From an uncultured Ectothiorhodospiraceae bacterium (GTDB lineage Bacteria; Pseudomonadota; Gammaproteobacteria; UBA6429; Thiohalophilaceae): 64,000 nt of DNA. The notes below the pieces were generated by a model. That model had not been told where the DNA came from, did not search any database, and worked only from the letters and a program-made list of their open reading frames with translations. Below are positions 27,873 to 37,809 of this stretch, one piece after another. Location: positions 12,956 through 76,955 of the forward strand of contig CAMYJG010000015.1 of the NCBI GenBank assembly GCA_947258695.1, read 5' to 3'. A program made the position numbers and the translations under genes. How positions within the stretch are numbered: position 1 is the first letter of the stretch; every line of letters starts with the position of its first letter.

Positions 27873-28325
27873 TCAGCTATGCCATTTTGCAACAAACCGA
27901 TCAAGTTGGTTAGCGAATTCACGACGGTCACGTTGATTTAATGGTGGAGGTCCGCCACCGGTCACTTCACCAGAACCACGTAACTCATCCATCAAATCTC
28001 GCATAACTAATTTTTGTTTAATCGTTTCAATTGAATACAGTTCACCACGTGGATTCAGAGCATGCGCTCCTTTTTCAATGATTTCAGCCGCCAGTGGAAT
28101 ATCCGCGGTAATCACTAAATCACCTTTATTAATTTCCTGGACAATGAAATTATCAGCCACATCAAAGCCCGATGAGACCCGGATACTTTTTATAAATGAA
28201 GATGGCGGTGTGGATAAACTTTGATTGGCAACCAGGGTCACCTGAATTTTGGCACGCTCAGCAACTCGAAACAGAATTTCTTTTACCACTTTTGGACAGG
28301 CATCGGCATCAACCCAAATCTGCAT
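27873..28325 (-). CDS. UPF0178/YaiI family protein
   Basis: 150 residues. [51 protein letters not shown] and [20 protein letters not shown] are the hallmarks of the YaiI/YqxD (DUF188) family, which has a PIN-like fold with conserved acidic residues. No established substrate; a nuclease role is likely by fold. Confidence 0.95.
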   Translation of the reverse strand: MQIWVDADACPKVVKEILFRVAERAKIQVTLVANQSLSTPPSSFIKSIRVSSGFDVADNFIVQEINKGDLVITADIPLAAEIIEKGAHALNPRGELYSIETIKQKLVMRDLMDELRGSGEVTGGGPPPLNQRDRREFANQLDRFVAKWHS

Positions 28326-28374
28326 AGTTTATTCCCATATTTTAACGATATTGTGTTCTGTTAACTTTGTAGTA

Positions 28375-28752
28375 TTACTTCAGCATTTCAGCCATGGCTT
28401 CTGGTAACACCGGGTATTGTAGTGCCGCATGTAAAGTAAATAAATCAGCTAACTTAGACAGGTGTTTTACTTCCTCTTTTTCTACCATCACAATGACTTT
28501 TGCTTGAGGCGAGTACTTTTGTAAACTGTGTAAGAACACATCCAGGTTACTCACATTCACTCCAGCGTAGTTGTTGCCATAGCCATATAGAAAATCAGCA
28601 ACAACAAAGTCTGGCGGCTGTTTTTTTAAATGAGACAGTGCTTTACGCATTGAATTAAACTGAACATTCTCAAAATTCAATTCATGATACAAACGGGTGA
28701 GATCAGGATGAAGCGGTGATTCAATAATGGAATAGATGACTTTTTGGCTCAT
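28375..28752 (-). CDS. Unknown protein with receiver-like pattern
   Basis: 125 residues, soluble. The pattern of alternating strands and helices (VIYSIIES, PDFVVADFLYGYG, QAKVIVMVEKEE, ALQYPVLPEAMAEML) looks like a response-regulator fold with Asp in VVADF in the phospho-Asp place, but the acidic pair near the start and the conserved Lys are not clear. Proteins of this size sit near small regulators in related genomes. Not recognised beyond that. It shares a 185-base divergent gap with deaD. Confidence 0.7.
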   Translation of the reverse strand: MSQKVIYSIIESPLHPDLTRLYHELNFENVQFNSMRKALSHLKKQPPDFVVADFLYGYGNNYAGVNVSNLDVFLHSLQKYSPQAKVIVMVEKEEVKHLSKLADLFTLHAALQYPVLPEAMAEMLK

Positions 28753-28844
28753 TTTTTGATTCGGTTAAAGTTAAAATTACAATAAATCATGTTAAATCAA
28801 GCGCTACAATATCGTATTTTGCTGTAAATTGTCATATAAAACAG

Positions 28845-28850
28845 TATAAT
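28845..28850 (+). promoter_or_regulatory. -10 element of the deaD promoter
   Basis: TATAAT followed by the GC-rich discriminator GCGCG. No good -35 is placed 16-18 bases upstream. The predicted leader is about 80 bases, in line with long untranslated leaders of cold-shock helicase genes. Confidence 0.55.
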
Positions 28851-28937
28851 GCGCGTCCTTTATTCTCGTCTGGCCCAGATAATTTACTGGTTCAAGATTG
28901 GCGCCTCGCCATAACTTCATTTACAGGACTGTTTTTA

Positions 28938-30755
28938 ATGTCGAAACTAGACACGTTACCCCTATTTAGTGAACTTGGTCTTTCCAGCCCTGTGCTTGAA
29001 GCATTGAATGAAATTGGCTACGAAACACCATCACCAATACAAGCGGAAATGATTCCTTATGTTATGCAAGGTCGCGATGTCCTGGGACAAGCTCAGACAG
29101 GTACCGGAAAAACAGCGGCATTTGCATTACCAATTCTGTCGCAAATAGATATAAAACAAAAATCACCGCAGGTGCTGGTATTGGCCCCTACCCGCGAATT
29201 GGCTATCCAGGTCGCCGAGGCATTTCAAAAATATGCCTCTAAAATCAAAGGCTTCCATGTCTTACCCGTTTACGGTGGACAGGACTACCGGGGACAAATC
29301 CGCCAACTCGACCGTGGCGTACATGTGGTCGTTGGAACACCAGGTCGCGTGATGGATCATATCCGTCGTAAGACGCTCAAACTCGACAGTTTAAAAACAT
29401 TAATTCTTGATGAAGCCGATGAAATGCTACGCATGGGGTTCATTGATGATGTTGAATGGGTGATGGAACATATTCCCGAAGAGCGCCAAATCGCTTTGTT
29501 CTCTGCCACCATGCCAAAGCAAATTCACAAAATCGCGCAACGTTTTTTAGATAATCCAAAAGAAATTACGATTAAGGTAAAAACAACAACGGCAGACACC
29601 ATTACACAACGCTACTGGATGGTTAGTGGTCATCATAAACTTGATGCCTTAACCCGAATATTAGAGTCAGAACCTTTTGATGCCATGATTATCTTTGTCC
29701 GCACCAAGAATGCCACCGTCGAGCTGGCCGAAAAATTAGAAGCACGTGGTTATGCCTCGGCTGCATTGAATGGTGACATTGCACAAAATCAACGTGAAAA
29801 AACCATTGATAAACTTAAAAAGAAAAAGATCGATATCTTGATCGCCACGGATGTCGCTGCGCGTGGACTTGATGTGCCACGCATTAGTCATGTCGTCAAT
29901 TATGATGTGCCCTATGATACTGAAGCCTATGTGCATCGTATCGGTCGTACTGGCCGTGCGGGTCGTACTGGTGATGCTATTTTATTTGTTGCACCACGTG
30001 AAAAACGTATGCTACAACAAATTGAACGAGCAACTAAACAAAAAATTACCATGTTAGAAATGCCTTCAACCGAAGTCATTAATAACAAACGTATTGCTCG
30101 CTTTACGCAAACGATTACAGACAACCTGGCCAGTGAAGGCCTGGAATTTTATTCAAGTATTTTAGAAAAATATACCCTGGAGCATAATATTCCGGCTATC
30201 GAAGTGGCTGCTGCTTTAGCGAAAATGGTTCAGGGTGATGAGCCTTTACTGTTATCCAACAAACCAGAAGCACAACGCTCACAAAGAGACCGTGGCGATC
30301 GAAGTGAACGCGGTCGCAGTCGTGAAAAAGGTTCACGCCGTGATCGTGAACAACGCGGAGAGCGCCCACGCCGTCGCGATAGTCACGAGAAAGAAGAAGG
30401 CATGCAATCCTATCGTATTGAAGTCGGTCATGATCATGGTGTAAAACCTGGAAATATCGTTGGCGCCATTGCTAATGAAGCCGGCATTGACAGCAAGCAC
30501 ATGGGCCGTATTCAAATCAATGATGACTACAGCACCATTGACCTGCCAGAAGGAATGCCAAAAGATATTTTCATGGATTTAAAAAGTGTTCGCGTTGCAG
30601 GACAAAAACTCAATATTACTGTTTCTGGTGATGAGCCGGTTAAGAAAAAACGTGAAACCTTGAAACGTAAGCCTCAAGATAAAAAGTCCGGCAAGAAAAG
30701 AGCTTCTGCAAGCAAAAGAAAAAAACCAGCAAAAAAACCACGCCGCAAATCATAG
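28938..30755 (+). CDS. deaD: DEAD-box RNA helicase (CsdA/DeaD)
   Basis: 605 residues. Helicase core with PSPIQAEMIP (Q motif), AQTGTGKT, PTRELAIQV, LDEADEML, SATMP, ALNGDIAQ, ATDVAARGLDV and HRIGRTGRAGR. Then a dimerisation segment, an Arg/Asp/Ser-rich stretch (about 445-485), a DbpA-type RRM (YRIEVGHDHGVKPGNIVG ... GRIQIND) and a Lys/Arg tail. This order is typical of CsdA/DeaD, which remodels 50S precursors and mRNA in the cold. Confidence 0.96.
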   Translation: MSKLDTLPLFSELGLSSPVLEALNEIGYETPSPIQAEMIPYVMQGRDVLGQAQTGTGKTAAFALPILSQIDIKQKSPQVLVLAPTRELAIQVAEAFQKYASKIKGFHVLPVYGGQDYRGQIRQLDRGVHVVVGTPGRVMDHIRRKTLKLDSLKTLILDEADEMLRMGFIDDVEWVMEHIPEERQIALFSATMPKQIHKIAQRFLDNPKEITIKVKTTTADTITQRYWMVSGHHKLDALTRILESEPFDAMIIFVRTKNATVELAEKLEARGYASAALNGDIAQNQREKTIDKLKKKKIDILIATDVAARGLDVPRISHVVNYDVPYDTEAYVHRIGRTGRAGRTGDAILFVAPREKRMLQQIERATKQKITMLEMPSTEVINNKRIARFTQTITDNLASEGLEFYSSILEKYTLEHNIPAIEVAAALAKMVQGDEPLLLSNKPEAQRSQRDRGDRSERGRSREKGSRRDREQRGERPRRRDSHEKEEGMQSYRIEVGHDHGVKPGNIVGAIANEAGIDSKHMGRIQINDDYSTIDLPEGMPKDIFMDLKSVRVAGQKLNITVSGDEPVKKKRETLKRKPQDKKSGKKRASASKRKKPAKKPRRKS

Positions 30756-30859
30756 CGTGAGAATGGCAAATATATCAGAGCAACTGTAAAAAACTGAAAT
30801 AAGAAGTATTCTCCATTCTTCGCTGGCTGTGATGGTTTCATAAGTATTACAATTCAAAT

Positions 30860-31759
30860 ATGAAATCACTTCTTTCCATTTCATATAATTCAGATGCATC
30901 AAAAAGCAGGGCCACTGAGTTTGCCAAAACGCACGGGTATCCTTGTGTTGCAGATACTGAAGTTACTACAACATTAAAACTCCATTACACTGACGACAAG
31001 GTTGAACTTTGTGATCTGGAAAAAGAGTTTTGTATCGATATCGATTTCATAGCCGGGAACCTTGCTCATCGCCAACAATATGGCGGGGGGCGCGGCCAGA
31101 GTATCGCTAAGGCAATAGGTTTAAAACAAGGGCTAGCGCCACCTTCAGTTTTAGATGCCACTGCCGGATTAGCCAAAGATGCCTATGTTCTCGCTTGTCT
31201 GGGTTGCCGACTGACATTACTTGAACGTTCACCGGTTATTGTAGAACTCATCAACGACGCTATCGAGCGTGCAAAAGAAAATGAACACTTTCAGAAAATC
31301 ATTGATCGTGGTTTTAATGTGATTGCAAATAGTAGTATCGATTACCTGACCGAACTTTTTCAAAAATCAAAAGATAATCTGGCTAAGAAACGGTTACCGG
31401 AAGATATCTACCCTGATGTTATCTACCCTGATGTTATCTACCCTGATGTTATCTACCCTGATGTTATCTACCCTGATGTTATCTACCCTGATGTTATCTA
31501 CCCTGATGTTATCTACCTGGACCCTATGTACCCCGACAGAAAAAAATCTGCCTCGGTTAAGAAGAACATGCAGATATTGCAAACATTGTTAGGTAAAGAT
31601 GAGGATACTGAGGAACTTCTCAACATCGCACTCAAGGTAGCTAAAAAACGCGTAGTCGTAAAAAGGCCCAAGGGTGCAGAAAATTTATCCTCAATAAAAC
31701 CTACCTACCAGGTCAACAGTAAAAAAACCCGCTACGACGTGTATATTATTAAAAGCTAA
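30860..31759 (+). CDS. rsmJ: 16S rRNA m2G1516 methyltransferase with inserted repeat
   Basis: 299 residues, against about 250 usual. QYGGGRGQSIAKAIGLKQG, VLDATAGLAKDAYVLACLGC and LLERSPVIVELINDAI are the RsmJ SAM-binding motifs. The catalytic motif YLDPMYPDRKKSA is at about residue 219. Directly before it the sequence YPDVI is repeated seven times (residues 184-218, DNA 31409-31513). Homologues have a single copy there, of the type PQVVYLDPMFP. RsmJ methylates N2 of G1516 of 16S rRNA. Frame and downstream motifs are intact, so the gene is likely functional unless the long loop hinders the active site. Confidence 0.93.
   Translation: MKSLLSISYNSDASKSRATEFAKTHGYPCVADTEVTTTLKLHYTDDKVELCDLEKEFCIDIDFIAGNLAHRQQYGGGRGQSIAKAIGLKQGLAPPSVLDATAGLAKDAYVLACLGCRLTLLERSPVIVELINDAIERAKENEHFQKIIDRGFNVIANSSIDYLTELFQKSKDNLAKKRLPEDIYPDVIYPDVIYPDVIYPDVIYPDVIYPDVIYPDVIYLDPMYPDRKKSASVKKNMQILQTLLGKDEDTEELLNIALKVAKKRVVVKRPKGAENLSSIKPTYQVNSKKTRYDVYIIKS
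31409..31513 (+). repeat. Tandem repeat, 7 identical 15-bp units in rsmJ
   Basis: Seven exact copies of TACCCTGATGTTATC, in frame, each encoding YPDVI. Exact identity between units indicates recent slippage or active turnover. Confidence 0.98.
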
Positions 31760-31868
31760 TTCACACACTAATATTAAGACTGTGAGCCAACTCACATAAA
31801 TCTAATGGTTTATCAGTACGTTAGCCCCTAGAATTTCACATATCTTCTATCACACAGGTCATTCAAGC

Positions 31869-32693
31869 ATGGAAAACAACCTGGGAAATTGGGTCAAATT
31901 CATTAGTAGCCAGTCGTTGCCGGTGTTTAACTCAACCGTGCAAAAAGTTATAAAAATAACCACGGATGAAAAATCGTCCTGTAAAAACCTGGCAGATATG
32001 ATCATGCGTGATGCCTCTTTAACCTCGCGTGTTATACAGGTGGCTAACGCAACTTATTACAACCGTGGCAATACAAAATCGAATAGTATCCGCAGAACGG
32101 TATTGTTACTCGGTTTTAAAAAAATAGCCGAAATATGCTTTACCCTGGCTATCCTGGATTCTGTAACAGATAAAAAAACACAGAAATTAATTTATAAGAT
32201 TATTTCAAAATCATTCCAGGCTGCAACCCACGCCTATGCTTTAGCAGAATTATGTCACTTAAAAAACAGTGACAAAATCTATATTGCGACATTGCTCAAA
32301 CACATTGGTGAAATTGCCTTCTGGAGTTTAACTGGAAAGGAATCCCTAATACTTTATGACCTTCTGAGTTGCGAATACAAAGATACAGAACAAGTGCAGG
32401 AAAAAATACTTGGCACAACGTTTAAAAGAATCAGTTTAGGTTTAGCAAATGAATGGGATTTATCTAACTTACTAAAACAATCATTATCAGCAAAAATTGA
32501 AAACACGCTTGAATTAAAATGTATAAAATATGGTTATGAAATAACAGAAATTAAAAGTAACGAATATTCTGAATTGGAACCCATTGCTACCTTTATAGCC
32601 CGAGACACAAAGCTAGCAGTAAAAGAAATAATAAAAACCATACAGCATAATGCTGCAAACAAAAATAATATATACAACGAATATGTGAGCTAA
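31869..32693 (+). CDS. HDOD domain protein
   Basis: 274 residues. The HDOD segment (about 10-200) has LPVFNSTVQKVIKITTDEK, SLTSRVIQVANATYYN and LLGFKKIAEICFTLAIL, then LLKHIGEIAFWSL. HDOD domains look like HD phosphohydrolases without the catalytic residues and are often linked with signalling and motility. The C-terminus is Lys/Asn-rich with no further domain. The gene stands alone and ends 18 bases before the stop of the convergent glycosyltransferase. Confidence 0.9.
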   Translation: MENNLGNWVKFISSQSLPVFNSTVQKVIKITTDEKSSCKNLADMIMRDASLTSRVIQVANATYYNRGNTKSNSIRRTVLLLGFKKIAEICFTLAILDSVTDKKTQKLIYKIISKSFQAATHAYALAELCHLKNSDKIYIATLLKHIGEIAFWSLTGKESLILYDLLSCEYKDTEQVQEKILGTTFKRISLGLANEWDLSNLLKQSLSAKIENTLELKCIKYGYEITEIKSNEYSELEPIATFIARDTKLAVKEIIKTIQHNAANKNNIYNEYVS

Positions 32694-32711
32694 ATACTCA
32701 TATTTTTAGTA

Positions 32712-33968
32712 TCAATCAAAATCCTTTAGCTTATTTTTAGTCTCTATCCATTGTGACATATACATTGCACTTTTCATTGTGTGGTGACGTAGCATCTTTC
32801 CAATAAAGTTTTTTTCTCTGATATCGCAAATATTTTTATTTAATATAACCAGTTTATCAACAAATCTTTTTTTATTTGTTGCTTTATTAAATATGTCATT
32901 AACTATCGTAATAGCATTTTGTTGTTTTTCATACCATAGGGATTCATTTTGATACAACTCGATAGCTAAGGTTGAAATCTGATCGGTCGTATTTTCAATA
33001 AAACCCGCCCAATCATGATCTCCATGCATTGATTCAGCACCAATTGACGTTGTCACACTGGGAGTTCCACTTAACATTGCATCGGCTAATTTTCCTTTCA
33101 TACCCGCACCAAAACGCAAGGGTGATAAACAAACCCGATATTGAGCTAATGTTTCATTTGCATCATCTGCCCAGCCTTTAATAAGAAAACCTTCTTTCTC
33201 GTTATGCAATTGCATCGCTTTTTTCGGCAGATATGATCCGTAGATGTGGAGTTCAGCCTTCTTTAATTTGCGACGAATCAGTGGCCAAATCTCGTTTTTA
33301 AGATACAAAACAGAATCCCAGTTGGGTTCATGACGAAAATTACCTATCGTGACAAAATTTTTTCTCTCGTCACAGGCTGGGAAATTGTTTTTCAGGGATT
33401 GTTCATCTATCGCGTCATACATAAAAGGGAGATAGAGTAAAAGTTCATCATCAACCCGAAACTTTGTTTTCAAAATTTCAACTTCAACTTCTGAAATCAG
33501 CAAACTCAAATCACATCTTAAGATACTGGCAACTTCTCGAAGTGCAAGTTCATTATTTAGATCTAAGTTATTTAAATCAGAAGCATCTAATTTATTTTTA
33601 ACCGCAGCATGTCTCGCCTGTCGTAAGCAGTGTAAATCCACTGTTTCTAATATTTTAATCGCGGCTGGACATTCCTTTTCAACCCGCCAGGAAAATTGTT
33701 CTTCCATCATAAAGCGATCAAATAACACTATATCCGGATTTAGCTCCCTGACAAAATCATTAAAACTATTTTTATTAAGCTCTATTGAAGTTTGCTTGAT
33801 TCCTAATGCATTCAGATCAACCATATGATCTGTTTCAAGCGCAGCAGAGGCATAGGTCACCTGGTAACCCTGCTGCTGCATAATTTCAAGAAGTTGCAGC
33901 ATCCTTGAACCTGCGGCGGAGGAATTCGGTTCAGGCCAGACATAGCCAATCACAAGTAAATTTTTCAT
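32712..33968 (-). CDS. Glycosyltransferase (GT4/GT-B type)
   Basis: 418 residues. Starts MKNLLVIGYVWPEPNSSAAG, typical of family 1/4 glycosyltransferases with a GT-B fold. The C-terminal half carries VTIGNFRHEPNWDSVLYLK, LHIYGSY, LIKGWADD and LSPLRFGAGMKGKLADAMLS, the last containing the glycine-rich nucleotide sugar loop. The N-terminal half is variable. No other glycan genes are near, so donor and acceptor are unknown. Confidence 0.88.
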   Translation of the reverse strand: MKNLLVIGYVWPEPNSSAAGSRMLQLLEIMQQQGYQVTYASAALETDHMVDLNALGIKQTSIELNKNSFNDFVRELNPDIVLFDRFMMEEQFSWRVEKECPAAIKILETVDLHCLRQARHAAVKNKLDASDLNNLDLNNELALREVASILRCDLSLLISEVEVEILKTKFRVDDELLLYLPFMYDAIDEQSLKNNFPACDERKNFVTIGNFRHEPNWDSVLYLKNEIWPLIRRKLKKAELHIYGSYLPKKAMQLHNEKEGFLIKGWADDANETLAQYRVCLSPLRFGAGMKGKLADAMLSGTPSVTTSIGAESMHGDHDWAGFIENTTDQISTLAIELYQNESLWYEKQQNAITIVNDIFNKATNKKRFVDKLVILNKNICDIREKNFIGKMLRHHTMKSAMYMSQWIETKNKLKDFD

Positions 33969-34239
33969 TTCACGAGTATATCAGTGTAAAAGGCTAAAAT
34001 TTTACAATTTGTTACAGTAGAAAGTGTTAGCTAAATATAGCCAGGATAAGCATTTTTAACCAATAAAAACAATAACTTAGATAGCACGACAGAGTTGACT
34101 GGATATTATGTGGTTATTGGCTAAAGTTAAAGCAGAATAATTAAAAATTAATTGTTCAAGTCAAACTTAATTTGTCCGCTCTTAGATATATAGGCAAGAT
34201 ATTCTTGTTATGAAGTATCCATTATGTAGGAGTACTCAA

Positions 34240-34827
34240 ATGTCATATGCAAATATTGCTGTTAATTTACACCATCATGATGCGTTTGAAGAACATGCGA
34301 TAGATACCATTCATACATTGCTATTGAATGACAGTGTCATGCCGATGACCTTCCTTTGTGAAACATGTGACAACAAACACTTACTCATTCTTTATTTTAT
34401 GACAGATCAATCTGAGATTGAGAATAAAATTAATATGGTACGTGCAATGATGTTATTACATAACGTCGAACGCTACATTTTTGCATCTGAAACCCTGATT
34501 CCGTCAACAACAGGCTTAAATCCATATGAGGATGAAAACGCTAAAGATGGTCTTGTATTTTTACACGCTAATAAATTTGGGCTACAAAAAGCGACACAAT
34601 ATTTTGTTAGCCGAAAAAATAATGAAATCCAACTTACTGATAAAACAGAATCAGATACATTAAAAACAAATACCGAACTGGATTCACTATTAGCTGGACC
34701 AAAAGTAACTGCAGGCCAGATAAAAGAACTGGAAATGATCGTTTCAACCTTACCGCAGAATTATCCGGTAAAAGCATTCGAATATAGTGCGACAATTAAT
34801 ACTTATCAGCCACATACTTTTAATTAA
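34240..34827 (+). CDS. Protein of unknown function
   Basis: 195 residues from ATG 34240; AGGAG at 34226-34230 selects this over the Met ten codons earlier. Soluble, no signal. HHHD near the start (residues 11-14) and a CETC motif near residue 40 (FLCETCDNKH) suggest but do not prove a metal site. Residues 130-150 are Thr/Lys-rich. No family recognised. It ends in a shared terminator with htpG. Confidence 0.7.
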   Translation: MSYANIAVNLHHHDAFEEHAIDTIHTLLLNDSVMPMTFLCETCDNKHLLILYFMTDQSEIENKINMVRAMMLLHNVERYIFASETLIPSTTGLNPYEDENAKDGLVFLHANKFGLQKATQYFVSRKNNEIQLTDKTESDTLKTNTELDSLLAGPKVTAGQIKELEMIVSTLPQNYPVKAFEYSATINTYQPHTFN

Positions 34828-34841
34828 GAATTCTAAGTATA

Positions 34842-34872
34842 AAAAAAGGCGGTCATTTGACCGCCTTTTTTA
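34842..34872. terminator. Bidirectional terminator
   Basis: Stem AAAAAGGCGGTCA/TGACCGCCTTTTT with a TT loop between the convergent unknown gene and htpG; A- and T-runs on both sides. Confidence 0.93.
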
Positions 34873-34888
34873 TTTCAATGATATAGAG

Positions 34889-36778
34889 TTACATCGTTTC
34901 TAGAAGTAACTGATTTATACGGGTTACAAAAGAAACGGGATCTTCCAACTGTCCACCTTCACTTAACATTGCCTGATCAAATAACAGGTGAGACCAGTCA
35001 GCGAACTTATTATCATCCTGCTCTTCACTCAGACGTTTCACTAAAGGATGTTCAATATTAACTTCCAGAATAGGCTCAATATTAGGAACTTCATGCCCGG
35101 CCTGTTTTAATATTTTTTGCATGCTTACAGCCATGTCTTGTTGTTCTACAACTAAACACGAAGGTGAATCCGTTAATCGTGTTGAGACACGTACTTCTTT
35201 AACTTTATCACCCAGACTGTCTGTCATTTGTTTTAACAATTTCTCGTTGTCTTTTGCCGCTTTTTCGGCTTTTTTCTTGTCTTCTTTATCTTCAAGATCA
35301 CCGAGGTCAAGTTCACCTTTAGCGATATTAACAAACGATTTGCCATCGTACTCTGATAAGTAAGACATCATCCATTCATCAACACGATCATGCATCAATA
35401 TAACTTCAATGCCTTTTTTCTTGAACAGCTCTAAATGCGGACTGTTTTTAACAGCAGCATACGAGTCACCGGTAATGTAATACAGTTTTTCCTGGCCTTC
35501 TTTCATACGGCTGATGTAGTCATCTAGTGATACATCTTCGATATCTGAATCATTATGAGTAGATGCATAACGGAATAACTTGGCAATTTTTTCCTTGTTG
35601 CTTGCGTCTTCTGCCGGACCTTCTTTTAAAACGCGACCAAATTCTTTCCAGAACACTGTGTAGTCTTCAGCATTGTTTTTCGCCATTTTTTCCAGGTGAC
35701 CAAGAATTTTCTTAATCGAAGCGCCACGAATGGTATCAATATGTTTATTTCGTTGCAGAATTTCACGGGAAATATTTAACGGCAGGTCATCAGAATCAAC
35801 TACACCTTTAATAAAGCGTAAGTAGTTAGGCATTAACTGATCCGCATCATCCATAATGAAGACACGTTTCACATAAAGTTTAATACCATTTTTTTGGTCA
35901 CGTTCAAACATGTCAAACGGAGCACGTTTAGGTATATAAAATAACGTGGTGTATTCCTGAGTCCCTTCAACTTTGTTATGTAACCAACTCAGTGGCTCAT
36001 CAAAGTCATGTGCAACATGTTTATAGAATTCTTTATACTCTTCATTTTTAATTTCAGACTTGGGACGCACCCATAATGCAGAGGCTTTGTTTACCGCTTC
36101 TAACTCATCAGTCAGTTCACCTTTGTCATCACGTTTTTTCATTGAAATTGGTAATGAAATATGATCTGAGTACTTGTTAATGATAGAACGTAAACGCCAA
36201 TCATCGGCAAATTCTTCTTCATCTTTTTTCAGGTGCAGAATAATTTTGGTACCGCGTTCTTCTTTATTTATATTCTCTAAATCAAACTCACCTTCACCAG
36301 TTGAATGCCAGCGCACACCGTGCTCAGAGGTTAGTCCTGCTCGACGTGTTTCAACCGTAACATTATCAGCAACAATAAATGACGCATAAAAACCAACACC
36401 AAACTGGCCAATCATTTGCGCATCTTTTGCTTGCTCACCGGTCAGGTTATCCAGGAATTTTCGTGTACCTGAATTTGCAATTGTCCCAATATTGGCAATC
36501 ACTTCCTCGCGGCTCATACCAATACCGTTATCGCTGATTGTGACCGTGCTGGCCTCCTTATCAAAATCCACCGTTATACCGAGATCTTCTTCATTCTCGT
36601 ATAAGGCACTGTCGCTCAGGGCTTCAAAGCGTAATTTATCACAGGCATCTGATGCATTTGACACCAGCTCACGCAGGAAAATTTCTTTATTTGAATACAG
36701 GGAATGGATCATGAGGTTCAGCAGTTGCTTGACCTCGGTCTGAAAACTCAGGGTTTCTTTTTTCGCTTCGACCGTCAT
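34889..36778 (-). CDS. htpG: Chaperone HtpG (Hsp90)
   Basis: 629 residues. N-terminal ATPase with [37 protein letters not shown], middle domain with [13 protein letters not shown], and C-terminal dimerisation domain; no MEEVD as expected for bacteria. ATP-dependent chaperone in the cytosol. SD: the region before the ATG reads AGAGAGAAC on the minus strand. No heat-shock promoter sequence that I would assert. Confidence 0.98.
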   Translation of the reverse strand: MTVEAKKETLSFQTEVKQLLNLMIHSLYSNKEIFLRELVSNASDACDKLRFEALSDSALYENEEDLGITVDFDKEASTVTISDNGIGMSREEVIANIGTIANSGTRKFLDNLTGEQAKDAQMIGQFGVGFYASFIVADNVTVETRRAGLTSEHGVRWHSTGEGEFDLENINKEERGTKIILHLKKDEEEFADDWRLRSIINKYSDHISLPISMKKRDDKGELTDELEAVNKASALWVRPKSEIKNEEYKEFYKHVAHDFDEPLSWLHNKVEGTQEYTTLFYIPKRAPFDMFERDQKNGIKLYVKRVFIMDDADQLMPNYLRFIKGVVDSDDLPLNISREILQRNKHIDTIRGASIKKILGHLEKMAKNNAEDYTVFWKEFGRVLKEGPAEDASNKEKIAKLFRYASTHNDSDIEDVSLDDYISRMKEGQEKLYYITGDSYAAVKNSPHLELFKKKGIEVILMHDRVDEWMMSYLSEYDGKSFVNIAKGELDLGDLEDKEDKKKAEKAAKDNEKLLKQMTDSLGDKVKEVRVSTRLTDSPSCLVVEQQDMAVSMQKILKQAGHEVPNIEPILEVNIEHPLVKRLSEEQDDNKFADWSHLLFDQAMLSEGGQLEDPVSFVTRINQLLLETM

Positions 36779-36876
36779 AGTTCTCTCTCTATTAATTAGG
36801 ATTGATACAAATTTAATGCCTTATATGTAATGGTCATTTTTTGGAATTCAAGGGCTATAACAGGGATTTTGGCATA

Positions 36877-37719
36877 TTACGGTACGTAGGTTCGGGGAGT
36901 CAGGCTCAGCATACTGACGATGGTTGAGGCAATCTCTTCAATCGACATGCTGCTAACATCGAGTAAAGGAATCTGATCACGACTAAACATTGATTCAGCC
37001 TGCCTGGTTTCAAATCTGCAACGGCTGAGCGAAGAATAATCGCTATCTGGGCGCCGCTTTTGCCTGACCAAACTCAGTCTTTCTGGCGAGATATTAAAGC
37101 CGATAACCTTATTTTTGTACTGTTTCAGCGTTTTCGGCAGTCCCTCCCCTTCCAGGTCCTCCTCGACCAATGGGTAGTTGGCAGCATTCAAACCGTAATG
37201 CAGTGCCAAATACAGACAAGTCGCGGTTTTCCCGGTGCGTGATACGCCGGTGATAATTACATCTGCATCATCGTAAATTTTAGCATGGCTACCATCATCG
37301 GTTTTTAATGAATAACTTACGGCACTTATCCGGTCTGCATACTCCTGGTCATCCAGAATGCCATGGGCACGACCAATATCATGTTTTGCCTTTAAACCTA
37401 TTTCATCTTCAATCGGCTTTAAAAAAGTATTAAGCACATCAAAGAATAATCCTTTTGAATCAGACAGGATTTTTCGCAGTTCAGGCCGGATCAGAGTACA
37501 AAACACTAATGGTGGATGATGGGTCTCATCTGCAACTTTATTAATAGTTTGTTGCGCCTCAATGGCTTTAACTTCGGTGTCAATAAAACGTAATGAAAAA
37601 GAAATAAACTCAACAGTATTAAACTGTGATAACAAGCTATGACCTAAGGTTTCAACCGTAATACCGGTGCTATCAGAAACAAAGAAAACAGCTCGGGAAT
37701 TATTTATATTATCAGGCAT
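36877..37719 (-). CDS. ppsR: PEP synthase regulatory protein
   Basis: 280 residues. RAVFFVSDSTGITVETLGHSLL and the P-loop GVSRTGKTATCLYLA (about 158-172) belong to the DUF299/PSRP family, with FNISPERLSLVRQKRRPDS and YSSLSRC in the C-terminal half. This bifunctional serine/threonine kinase and Pi-dependent phosphorylase inactivates and reactivates PEP synthase. Divergent from ppsA with a 90-base gap, the usual arrangement; both promoters must be in that gap. Confidence 0.96.
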   Translation of the reverse strand: MPDNINNSRAVFFVSDSTGITVETLGHSLLSQFNTVEFISFSLRFIDTEVKAIEAQQTINKVADETHHPPLVFCTLIRPELRKILSDSKGLFFDVLNTFLKPIEDEIGLKAKHDIGRAHGILDDQEYADRISAVSYSLKTDDGSHAKIYDDADVIITGVSRTGKTATCLYLALHYGLNAANYPLVEEDLEGEGLPKTLKQYKNKVIGFNISPERLSLVRQKRRPDSDYSSLSRCRFETRQAESMFSRDQIPLLDVSSMSIEEIASTIVSMLSLTPRTYVP

Positions 37720-37809
37720 ATTAATTGTGTTGCTTTCTTTACACTCAATGCTACATTATACGAATAGTTAATAAGGATATAACATAGCATAACCATACGG
37801 TATTTCTCC

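Noticed and set aside
31409-31513. CRISPR array
   Set aside because: The units are contiguous with no spacers and lie inside a coding sequence.
31394-31582. Antisense open frame with repeated VDNIR units
   Set aside because: It is the reverse reading of the rsmJ tandem repeat; repeats in multiples of 3 keep all frames open.
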